From Lachnospiraceae bacterium (GTDB taxonomy: Bacteria > Bacillota > Clostridia > Lachnospirales > Lachnospiraceae), in the NCBI GenBank assembly GCA_910575475.1, contig CAJTGD010000008.1:62001-126000 (forward strand): a stretch of 64,000 bases of DNA. Direction: 5' to 3'. This document shows, in pieces, positions 55,224-62,988 of this stretch. Both the position numbers and the translations under genes were made by a program. Every line of letters starts with the position of its first letter. Position 1 is the first letter of the stretch. The notes under the pieces were generated by a model. The model had not been told where the DNA came from. It worked only from the letters and a program-made list of their open reading frames with translations, and did not search any database.

Positions 55224-55742
55224 ATGGAATTTTTGGGGAGAATGATGGATTCGTTTTCAACGGCGGGGCAAGATGTGGCAAAGAAAGCAAAGAATGCCAC
55301 GGAAAGCGTGAAATTAAATAACCAGATGAAAGCGAATGAACGTATGATCAAAAAATTGATCTATCAGGTGGGGATGATTTGTTTTGAAAATCAAGGGAAA
55401 GAATGCGGAGAATATGATGAGCTGTTTCAGGAGATCAATCGGCTGAAACTCGAGAACAGACAAATACAGGATGAGATCCAGGAGATGACCATGGAGAGGA
55501 TCTGCCCGCAATGCGGATTTGGAAATGGCAGGGAAGTGAATTTTTGTATCAGATGCGGCACCAGCTTACGTAATGTGAATCTGGCTGCGGAAGCATCTGT
55601 GCCAGTAACTCATGGAAAAACATGTAAAAACTGTGGAGCTGTGAATGAACAGGAGGCACTGTTCTGTGTGGAATGCGGAACAAGGTTGAAAAGTTATATT
55701 CAGAAAGAGACAAACAGAAGAACAGAGGAATATGATTCATAG
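55224..55742 (+). CDS. Coiled-coil protein with two C-terminal zinc ribbons
   Basis: 172 residues: an amphipathic N-terminal helical part (about 1-95, including KLNNQMKANERMIKKLIYQVG) and two zinc ribbons, CPQCGFGNGREVNFCIRCG and CKNCGAVNEQEALFCVECG, each with two CxxC pairs. AGGTGGAGGAAAAA precedes the ATG; the frame is open from 55110. No membrane segment. The function is unknown. Confidence 0.7.
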   Translation: MEFLGRMMDSFSTAGQDVAKKAKNATESVKLNNQMKANERMIKKLIYQVGMICFENQGKECGEYDELFQEINRLKLENRQIQDEIQEMTMERICPQCGFGNGREVNFCIRCGTSLRNVNLAAEASVPVTHGKTCKNCGAVNEQEALFCVECGTRLKSYIQKETNRRTEEYDS

Positions 55743-55812
55743 TATGTGGCGCGATATGATATGAGGAGAGCCAGGATATTTTGGCGATATAGATGAAAGG
55801 AAAGTGTATAAA

Positions 55813-56178
55813 ATGAAATATTGTGGGAAGTGCGGATATGAATTGTATGCAGATGACGAGGTGTGCCCGAACTGCGGAGCGCCCAATACTGCGTATGTGA
55901 GTAAGGTACACAGTAACTATACATACCGGAATACATCGAATAGTAATGGGAATATGAGCAGAGGAGACGGATGGGACTATACACCAATTTCCATGTGGGG
56001 ATATTTTGGGTATCAGATCTTGTTTTGGATCCCATTGATCGGCATCATTTTATTATTGGTATTTGCGCTTGGAGGGACAAGGAATATCAATCTGAGGAAT
56101 TTTGCAAGGTCTTATTTTTGCATAATTATTGTTTTGGCTATACTAATGTTTTTGATCACTATTTCTGTAATGTTTTGA
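55813..56178 (+). CDS. Zinc-ribbon membrane protein
   Basis: 121 residues: an N-terminal zinc ribbon (MKYCGKCGYELYADDEVCPNCG), a polar asparagine/serine-rich linker, and two C-terminal membrane segments (about 68-90 and 100-121). Common in Lachnospiraceae without assigned role. A GTG at 55804 is in frame but abuts the GGAAA site. Confidence 0.7.
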   Translation: MKYCGKCGYELYADDEVCPNCGAPNTAYVSKVHSNYTYRNTSNSNGNMSRGDGWDYTPISMWGYFGYQILFWIPLIGIILLLVFALGGTRNINLRNFARSYFCIIIVLAILMFLITISVMF

Positions 56179-56241
56179 TCGGTTTGACATCTAAAATATG
56201 AATATTAAAATGAAACATATAAAAACCTATGGAGGAGAGAA

Positions 56242-59200
56242 ATGAAAAATTGTAAGAAACTTATAAAAAAATCACTGTGTTTTGCCATACTGTCGACACT
56301 GGTCATTACGATGTCCCAGCCCATTTTCAGCCGTGCGGAGGGCAGTACACCGGAAGAAAAGCAAAAAAGCGAAAAAATGCAGGAACAAACGAATATACAG
56401 TATGATGTCACAAAGCCTGTCATTGAAAAGGTAGAGTTCCTGCAGCAGGGGCGGACATTAAAAGAAGGAGATACTATTATTCTAAAGGTGCAAGCGTATG
56501 ATGCAGACAGTGAGATTGAGCAGGTTTATGCAAATGGTTCTATTGAAAATTCAGATTCTTTTATTATGGAAGGGGTTTATAGTGAAGAAGAGGAATGCTA
56601 TGTCTGTGAGTATACACTTCAAAATGTATACGGTAATGTTTTGACTATTGATACTATTACTGTTGTAGATCAATATAGAAATTACACAAACTGGCCGACT
56701 GTGGATCCTGAAAATGGGAGTTATACATTTAGGGCAAATCTTGAATGTCAGAGGCAGGAAGAAGTAGGAATAAATATAAAAAAATTTGTATTTAAACAAA
56801 ACGGACAGAAGGTAAATGAAGAAACATTGCTGGAATTGACATTAGAGACAGAAGAATTTCTTGAAGGGGATTGCCTTTTGGCTAATTTCCAATATCATGC
56901 ATTTGACTCAAAAGGGGGGAGTTTCAGTATTCCTTTACAACGTTCAGAAACATCAGACAAGGTTTTTGTCTGTGATGGATATCGTATCGAGGAGGACTAT
57001 GTGTGGGCCAGACAAGAAGGACGATGGGATTTAAGCGGTCTATATATAGAAAGAGATTCGGAAATGATAGGATTACAGGTAAATAACTTAGATATAGAAA
57101 ATTATTATTACTTGTTTTCGAATCAAGAGAAGGAGGACACGGAGGCGCCTGTAATCACGGATGTAAGACTGGAAAAAAATGGGGAATTGCTTTATGCCGG
57201 AGAGAGTACACACATTACAGTACGTGCAACAGATAATGTGGGGCTACAGGAAAACTGCAGGGTGGTTTTTAGTGCGACTGCAGATTTTTTGGATAATATG
57301 AACACAATAGAACTCTGTTATAATGAAAAAACAGGGGCTTTTGAGGGTGAATTTTCTGTTTCAGATGAAACGTATCCTTGTGAATGGTATCTATCAGATA
57401 TTTTTGTCCAGGATACAGCAGGTAATTTAGCTGATGACGTTTGCTATACACGTGATGCAAAATTTCCTTATTACATAAATGTTGTGAATGGAAGTACTCA
57501 TGTGACACCAGATTATGACCTTTACATTGATTTTTTGGCATTAGATCAGTTTGGAAATTGGAGAATCATAGAACAGATCCATAAAGAAGGAGTTGAACGC
57601 CGCCAGACTATGCAGGAGGCAGGCATAACATTTCCAGAGGCAGAGTCTAAGTATCCAGGATTTACGCAGATTGGCTGGATTGATTCAGAAGGAAATGAAA
57701 TTACAAGTGCTACTCAGTGCATGAATTCGGGATATATAAGGGCATATGCAGAGTACGATAAGAGAAACATACAGGTGCAATGCAAATTTTTGGCAGAAGA
57801 TGAGACAGTAACCTATGAATTTCGTAATATTATTGTTCCGCATAACGCAACATTTGCTGAATTGAAAAAAGAATTGGGGAAATCGGCGCCTCAAAGTACT
57901 TTTAGCGGAATGTCATTTGAGGGATGGAAACTGGAGTCATTAAATGGGCGCAATGTAGACAAACACTATAAGGATGATGACCAAATACCGAAAAGCTATA
58001 CAGCTTTTGTGATGGCCAATGCAATGTATGGTGATTCAAATGTATTGAATGCAATTTATACATATCCTGATTTTAGCGGTGGAGTTTCTACGAAAAATCT
58101 TCCTGTTATTTACAACAAAGGAGTTCAATATAAGGAGATGATTCAAGAACTTCTGAATTACAAACCAGAAAATATCTTAAAGGAATATGAATTTGAAAAA
58201 TGGGAGTATGATATTCGTAGTTTCAGAAGTGACTGGGCAGAGAGCACAGTAACGGATGAGTCGGATCACCTGAATGATGCGATCTGTACGGCGAAGTTTA
58301 AAGGGAAAACAATGCTGCCGATTGTGCAATGGTACTATGATAAAAATGGAATGTGGACGAATAGTTCGAGAGCATTATTTGTGGATGATGGAACGGCTTT
58401 TGATGAGGTGATGAAAGAACTGGAAAGCTGGGAAGTGCCGGAAACCTGTAAAGGGGCAGCTTTCCAATCATGGAATATCATTCCAGTTGGTGCAGAAATA
58501 CCAGAAGTAGCAAAAAATGGACAACAAATCAACATGGAAGCTGTTTATGACAGAAGTCCTCATAACCCATTACCACCGGAAATAGTAGATCAACCAGGTA
58601 CAACCACGCCAGGGGGAACAGATGTGGGAGGAAAGGACGAAAGCACAAAACAACCAGAAGGGGGAGAAGAACAGCAGGAGGGCCGGCTTCCCAACAAGCA
58701 GATCAGCCAGATAGCAGGCCTGATCGAAAAAACAGAACCCGGCATCCCAATCCAGATCGAGATGGCAGGCGCAACCGTCATCCCCAAAGAGATCCTGGAA
58801 GCCGCAAAAGGCAAAAACAATGAGATCGTACTGAACATGGGCGGTTATTCCTGGACAGTCAACGGCACGGATATCGCGGCAACGGATCTGAAGAGTATTG
58901 ACCTGAAAGTTGTCATGGATACCGACAACATTCCCGGAAGGATCATACAGGCTCTCGCAGGGGATCATCCGGTGCAGCAGCTTTCTCTGGTTCACCAGGG
59001 AGACTTCGGATTCAAAGCGACCCTGACTGTGAACGTAGGAAATGAACATGCCGGGAAGTTCGGCAATCTGTATTACCACGACAGTGCCGGGAAGCTGGTA
59101 TTCATCGATGCCGGAGAGATTGCCCCGGGCGGAAATGTAAGCCTGACCTTCAGCCATGCTTCGGATTATATGATCGTAATGTCCAATCAAAAGATGTCTC

Positions 59201-59556
59201 AGGCAAATGTGCCGGATGAACTCGCTCCCGTCCGGAAACCAGGCGGTACTCAGCCTGGAGGGGATCAGAATCAGCCCGGAAGCGGAAATAAGAATCCGTC
59301 CGGAAACGGTAGTCAGAGCCAGCCGGGGACCGACACTGAGAATCCGTCAGAAAATCCGGCTTCAAATGAGCAGGATGCGGCAAAGAGCCAGACTGAAACC
59401 ACCGGACAGACCCAGGCAGCATCCAACAGTCAAAGCGGAGCTCAGAACAAAAGCGTACAGACAGGCGATGAAACAGAAGCAGTTCCTCTGGTTCTGGCCA
59501 GTATCCTGTCTCTTGGGATTTTGATCTGCATGTGGACGAAACAGAGGAACTGCTAA
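56242..59556 (+). CDS. Large cell-surface protein with Ig-like repeats and sortase-type C-terminus
   Basis: 1104 residues. Signal peptide (about 1-32), two Ig-like domains beginning KPVIEKVEF and APVITDVRLEKNG, then repeated beta domains of about 70-80 residues resembling Listeria-Bacteroides (InlB B-type) repeats, a proline/glycine linker, a further beta domain, and a long low-complexity Gly/Gln/Asn/Ser tail. The end reads SVQTGDETE, a hydrophobic helix, and KQRNC: a sortase-type sorting signal with QTGD in place of LPxTG. Bases 56.4-58.6 kb are AT-rich, whereas the rest is GC-richer, suggesting a composite gene. Probably an adhesin; the ligand is unknown. Confidence 0.75.
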   Translation: MKNCKKLIKKSLCFAILSTLVITMSQPIFSRAEGSTPEEKQKSEKMQEQTNIQYDVTKPVIEKVEFLQQGRTLKEGDTIILKVQAYDADSEIEQVYANGSIENSDSFIMEGVYSEEEECYVCEYTLQNVYGNVLTIDTITVVDQYRNYTNWPTVDPENGSYTFRANLECQRQEEVGINIKKFVFKQNGQKVNEETLLELTLETEEFLEGDCLLANFQYHAFDSKGGSFSIPLQRSETSDKVFVCDGYRIEEDYVWARQEGRWDLSGLYIERDSEMIGLQVNNLDIENYYYLFSNQEKEDTEAPVITDVRLEKNGELLYAGESTHITVRATDNVGLQENCRVVFSATADFLDNMNTIELCYNEKTGAFEGEFSVSDETYPCEWYLSDIFVQDTAGNLADDVCYTRDAKFPYYINVVNGSTHVTPDYDLYIDFLALDQFGNWRIIEQIHKEGVERRQTMQEAGITFPEAESKYPGFTQIGWIDSEGNEITSATQCMNSGYIRAYAEYDKRNIQVQCKFLAEDETVTYEFRNIIVPHNATFAELKKELGKSAPQSTFSGMSFEGWKLESLNGRNVDKHYKDDDQIPKSYTAFVMANAMYGDSNVLNAIYTYPDFSGGVSTKNLPVIYNKGVQYKEMIQELLNYKPENILKEYEFEKWEYDIRSFRSDWAESTVTDESDHLNDAICTAKFKGKTMLPIVQWYYDKNGMWTNSSRALFVDDGTAFDEVMKELESWEVPETCKGAAFQSWNIIPVGAEIPEVAKNGQQINMEAVYDRSPHNPLPPEIVDQPGTTTPGGTDVGGKDESTKQPEGGEEQQEGRLPNKQISQIAGLIEKTEPGIPIQIEMAGATVIPKEILEAAKGKNNEIVLNMGGYSWTVNGTDIAATDLKSIDLKVVMDTDNIPGRIIQALAGDHPVQQLSLVHQGDFGFKATLTVNVGNEHAGKFGNLYYHDSAGKLVFIDAGEIAPGGNVSLTFSHASDYMIVMSNQKMSQANVPDELAPVRKPGGTQPGGDQNQPGSGNKNPSGNGSQSQPGTDTENPSENPASNEQDAAKSQTETTGQTQAASNSQSGAQNKSVQTGDETEAVPLVLASILSLGILICMWTKQRNC

Positions 59557-59610
59557 AATCGCGCTGTATCGTGATCATAGACCTATATTAAGCAGGAGGA
59601 ACAAGGAAAA

Positions 59611-60837
59611 ATGAAAGATATAAAAAGTCTCATTGCCCTGTCAACAGCCGTGTTGTGTATGGGAATGGGGATGACGGTGTCGGCTGAGAAAGTGAATTCA
59701 GATGCTTCATATGACAGTCCGTATTATTTGGATACATCTAAACCAGATGCCTGGAATCCAGACTGGGCAGTTCAGCCAGTCCAGCCAACAGATGGAGTCG
59801 GCGAAAAAAATCTGGACTTAGTGGTAAAGGATCTTTCATTTGAGGCAAAAAAGATATTCTCAGATGAAGGAAAGATAGCGGAGATTTTTGTAAAAAACGG
59901 ATATCAGATAAGTAATGATATCGATATGAAACCCATTTACGCAGGTAATTTTGTTTTGAATGGAGATGACTCAGGGACAGCGTTTTTTTCGGTAGAGGCG
60001 GATGGTGTAAGAGCAGGCGATACTGTATATATCATGCGTGAGACACAGGACGGTTTAGGAACATTTGAGGTTTTAGAAGGTGAGATCGATCCGGATGGTA
60101 AAATCCATTTCCATGTAGAAGGAGCTGGAAATTTTCTCATTCTCACGGCGGTGAGCAGTGACGGAAAGGTTGTAGCCGCAGGGAAAGAAGGTTCTCTGAC
60201 TGTGAATCCCGGTGTGAAAAGGGATCAGGATAATAAGGCGGATATGAAAAGGGCCACTGTGAAAGACGCAAATGGAAATGAAGTAGAGACAGGAGTTCAT
60301 GTGAGTGAGCTCAAGTCAGACATAGAGCAGCTTATAAATGATAATTTTGAAGTGATTTTCGATGACCAATATCATTATCCGAAAAATGAAAATTCGAATA
60401 TTGAACTGGTCTATAAAGGAGAATTTGACCGTACGGACGATGGAACCGGAACGGTAAGGATGTATTTCGCCGTGGAGGATGAGAGCGAGGAGATATATTA
60501 TTATGCGCTTCATGGAATTACCGATGTAAATGGAGAGGTGCAGAGATGGGAGATTATTGAATGCCGGAAGGATGATAAGACCGGACAGATGTATTTTGAA
60601 TTGAACAGTTTTTCACCGGTTGCAGTGATTAAAGTGATGTCCGATCAGAAACCGGCGCTGGCAGTTCCGGCAGATACCGCAAAGCCAGGCGGAAGCGGAA
60701 GCAGTTCTTCGGCAAAGAAATCAGGTTCTGCGGAAAAACAGGAAATCACAGCGCAGCGAGGGGCTGCAGAACAACCAGGAACTACGGTGCGGATCCATTC
60801 TTTGGAAAAAACATCTCCAAAAACAGGAGAATTCTAG
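59611..60837 (+). CDS. Secreted protein with duplicated domain and truncated sorting signal
   Basis: 408 residues. Signal peptide (about 1-25, cleavage after VSA) and two related beta domains of about 90 residues (IYAGNFVLNGDDSGTAFFSV and LVYKGEFDRTDDGTGTVRMY), each followed by an EVLEGEID or EIIECRKD strand. A Ser/Gly linker leads to KTSPKTGEF and stops. The PKTGE motif looks like a sortase site but the membrane segment and charged tail are missing. It may be released rather than anchored. Confidence 0.7.
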   Translation: MKDIKSLIALSTAVLCMGMGMTVSAEKVNSDASYDSPYYLDTSKPDAWNPDWAVQPVQPTDGVGEKNLDLVVKDLSFEAKKIFSDEGKIAEIFVKNGYQISNDIDMKPIYAGNFVLNGDDSGTAFFSVEADGVRAGDTVYIMRETQDGLGTFEVLEGEIDPDGKIHFHVEGAGNFLILTAVSSDGKVVAAGKEGSLTVNPGVKRDQDNKADMKRATVKDANGNEVETGVHVSELKSDIEQLINDNFEVIFDDQYHYPKNENSNIELVYKGEFDRTDDGTGTVRMYFAVEDESEEIYYYALHGITDVNGEVQRWEIIECRKDDKTGQMYFELNSFSPVAVIKVMSDQKPALAVPADTAKPGGSGSSSSAKKSGSAEKQEITAQRGAAEQPGTTVRIHSLEKTSPKTGEF

Positions 60838-60868
60838 TATAATTCACACTAATTACTTGCTATAAAAT

Positions 60869-60915
60869 AAAATTTTAGCGGAGCTGTACGTATGTCAGCT
60901 TCGCTAAAATTTTTA
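60869..60915 (+). terminator. Intrinsic terminator after the surface-protein genes
   Basis: AAAATTTTAGCG and CGCTAAAATTTT arms with an additional AGCTG/CAGCT pairing, then T's. Downstream, up to 61132, lies only a GTGCC/GGCAC hairpin (61028-61051) and no gene. Confidence 0.8.
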
Positions 60916-61132
60916 CGGACATTTACTATTTCACCAGAATCCCATTGATAAATCGCAAACGGTAAAGGAGGGCTCTGTATTTACCATTTAATCGCAATCT
61001 GTATTCAATTGGTCTCCTATGTACAAAGTGCCCCACTAAGCAGTGAGGCACAAAATTTGTATCCCGACCATTTATTAGTCGCTTGCCGAGTAGTGAAAAA
61101 TATTTGTATCTGCACCTTTTGTAGAAGATGCT

Positions 61133-61831
61133 TCATGATGAAAGACCACCTTTTATAACCAACAAATGCTCCAATTTCTCCCTTCCATTCTGATACGCCG
61201 AATTTACCTCCTGATAAAGACTGTTATAAAACGCGGCAGCGATAGATTGCCGATCTTTGGCGATTGCTGCCGCTTTTTCCGTATAAAAACCGGAATACAA
61301 ATTCTCTAATTTATACTTATATTCTTGAAAAAAAGAAGGCGCGATATCATGTTCCCCGGTCGAAACGGAACCGTCCGGCAGCAAGGAATATAATGGCTCC
61401 GCAACAATCCCCTTATAAATCAATGTCCTTGCAATTCCTACGGCGCCTGCCACGTCGAGTTTATCTGCATCAAATAAAATCTTTGCCTCCAAACTCCTTG
61501 GCGGATTATCCTGCCTATATCTATGTGTCTGAATGCATTGCTTTACCTGCTCCGCAAAGGAAACATCAAAGTCATGCGCCAAAAGAAATTGATACGCTTT
61601 TTCACTTCCTACCCTGGCATGGCATAGGGCAGGGTTTTCAAATTGTTCTTTTCTCCCAATATCATGTAACAGACAGGCGGCAATCAAGATATCATAATTC
61701 ACAGGGCTTTCTGTCTTCGCAATTTCCAATGCATGATACAGCACACGATATACATGTTCTTTATCATGGGCCGCATCTTTCATACAGCAGAGCATAAAGT
61801 TTTCAAGCAAATTATAGGTTTGTTTATTCAA
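61133..61831 (-). CDS. HD-domain hydrolase
   Basis: 232 residues. Metal-binding residues are visible as His in KEHVYRVLYHA, HD in CLLHDIGRKEQ, His in QTHRYRQ and Asp in LFDADKLDV. Such proteins hydrolyse nucleotides or phosphate esters; the substrate is unknown. It starts at a TTG behind AGGAGGGGCTTTA. It lies 12 bases downstream of the small paralogue at 61844-62074, probably in one transcript. Confidence 0.8.
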   Translation of the reverse strand: MNKQTYNLLENFMLCCMKDAAHDKEHVYRVLYHALEIAKTESPVNYDILIAACLLHDIGRKEQFENPALCHARVGSEKAYQFLLAHDFDVSFAEQVKQCIQTHRYRQDNPPRSLEAKILFDADKLDVAGAVGIARTLIYKGIVAEPLYSLLPDGSVSTGEHDIAPSFFQEYKYKLENLYSGFYTEKAAAIAKDRQSIAAAFYNSLYQEVNSAYQNGREKLEHLLVIKGGLSS

Positions 61832-61843
61832 ATAAAGCCCCTC

Positions 61844-62074
61844 CTATTTTAGGAAACAGCGAGCCACTTGATCGGGATTAAAATCTGCGGAAAAATAGGG
61901 CTGTGCCTTTTTGCGCATCATTTCCATTTCCTGCATAAAGCTTTGACTTTCGTCAGTTTGTATTCTACTGCTTTTGGGCATCATAAATCTTTGCATAAAA
62001 TCAATTAGAAACTTTACATTATCACCTGAAAGCACACCGATCATTTGAACAGCCTGCTCTTGTAGTTTTGACAT
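61844..62074 (-). CDS. Small orphan protein, paralogue of 54287-54505
   Basis: 76 residues, MSKLQEQAVQMIGVLSGDNV and FLIDFMQRFMMPKSSRIQ, then a diverged tail (MRKKAQPYFSADFNPDQVA). About 85-90 percent identical by eye to the copy at 54287 over the first 40 codons. It precedes the HD-domain gene in the same direction. No known function. Confidence 0.6.
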   Translation of the reverse strand: MSKLQEQAVQMIGVLSGDNVKFLIDFMQRFMMPKSSRIQTDESQSFMQEMEMMRKKAQPYFSADFNPDQVARCFLK

Positions 62075-62171
62075 ATAAACACCGCCTTTCTGAATTATTG
62101 CTGTAAAACAATAAGCTAAGTTGCTATGTCTGCATATTTTCTAATTAGTTTGGCAGTTCCGCTGGTGTCAT

Positions 62172-62342
62172 TCAAATCTGATTTCGCCAATCTTTAAACC
62201 TATTCCACGGATCTTTTATACCAATTCCGAAATATCCGTCGATTATGAACATAAAAAATGCATAGACACTGAATACAAACTTATACACTTCGGAATACGC
62301 AGTAAAAAGAAGCTCTGCTGTCCAGATAATTCCCCATATCAA
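62172..62342 (-). CDS. Possible small membrane protein
   Basis: 56 codons from a TTG at 62342 reading LIWGIIWTAELLFTAYSEVY, with one or two hydrophobic stretches and a polar tail, DPWNRFKDWRNQI. GGGAGGT is only three bases from that TTG; an ATG in another frame at 62337 has better spacing but reads only 18 codons. The composition looks like a real membrane peptide. Confidence is limited. Confidence 0.35.
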   Translation of the reverse strand: MIWGIIWTAELLFTAYSEVYKFVFSVYAFFMFIIDGYFGIGIKDPWNRFKDWRNQI

Positions 62343-62367
62343 GTACCTCCCTTGCGGCTTAAAGTTT

Positions 62368-62763
62368 TTATATAATATTCAGTTGCTGCTTTAACGCATC
62401 CTGAAGTACCTGTGAAAAATTTAAACCGGCAGCAACGGCGGAGTCATTCAGCCACGACGGAATAGAAAGTGTCTTTTTTACCGCTGTATTATTCATAAGA
62501 CGGCGATATATAGTCGTATCGCATGAAATATACGTTGCAAAAGCATCGCTTTCCGTTTTCAGATCGTTAATGGCAGACGGCTTAGGAATTTCCTGATGCT
62601 TATCTTCTAAATGTGTCAGCATAAGAGAAAGCACATCTTCGGCCATATGGATACCATCTGCAATATCATTTCCCTGAGTGTAACAGGAATCAAAGTCGGG
62701 AAAAATAATAAAATAACCATTTTCTTCTGGCGTAAATACGGCAGGATAAATATATTTTGCCAT
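62368..62763 (-). CDS. hicB: HicB-family antitoxin, orphaned
   Basis: 131 residues. The N-terminal part is the HicB fold (YIYPAVFTPEENGYFIIFPDFDSCYTQGNDIADGIHMAEDVLSLML), and the C-terminal part is a DNA-binding ribbon-helix-helix-like tail (IPSWLNDSAVAAGLNFSQVLQDALKQQL). The RBS GAAAGGAGCTG precedes the ATG. Normally hicA lies directly upstream; here only its first codons remain (see 62777-62812). The antitoxin may still repress its promoter. Confidence 0.85.
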   Translation of the reverse strand: MAKYIYPAVFTPEENGYFIIFPDFDSCYTQGNDIADGIHMAEDVLSLMLTHLEDKHQEIPKPSAINDLKTESDAFATYISCDTTIYRRLMNNTAVKKTLSIPSWLNDSAVAAGLNFSQVLQDALKQQLNII

Positions 62764-62776
62764 AAAAAGCAGCTCC

Positions 62777-62812
62777 TTTCTTCATTAATTTTACCATTTC
62801 CGTTCCCTTCAT
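62777..62812 (-). pseudogene. hicA: hicA toxin remnant (start codons only)
   Basis: Downstream of the promoter and AAAGGAGAA, an ATG at 62812 reads MKGTEMVKLMKK, the usual start of a HicA toxin, which would continue NGW and a GSHH motif. Instead the sequence passes straight into the ribosome binding site of hicB, and the frame continues as unrelated residues to 62690. The rest of hicA is missing, an apparent clean deletion of roughly 50 codons. Confidence 0.6.
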
Positions 62813-62845
62813 AGTCTGGGTTCTCCTTTGGAATTTTATGAGTTC

Positions 62846-62874
62846 ATTATATACGTAATCTTTACGTGCGTCAA
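62846..62874 (-). promoter_or_regulatory. hicAB promoter with palindromic operator in the spacer
   Basis: Minus strand: TTGACG (62869-62874), 17 bases, TATAAT (62846-62851). Between them ACGTAA-TCT-TTACGT (62853-62867) is a perfect palindrome, the expected place for a HicB binding site. Confidence 0.7.
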
Positions 62875-62988
62875 TGGGATTGAAATATGTTCTGGTTGCT
62901 GACTTCCCCTCCATATGATAAAATGAATTGCGCTGGCGCGCAGGCATGTTTTCAAATGAGTAACAAAAACACTGAGGAGGAAAATAAA

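Noticed and set aside
62690-62947. 85-codon minus-strand frame overlapping hicB
   Set aside because: Only codons 47-58 are meaningful, as the start of the deleted hicA; the rest is promoter sequence and an out-of-frame part of hicB.
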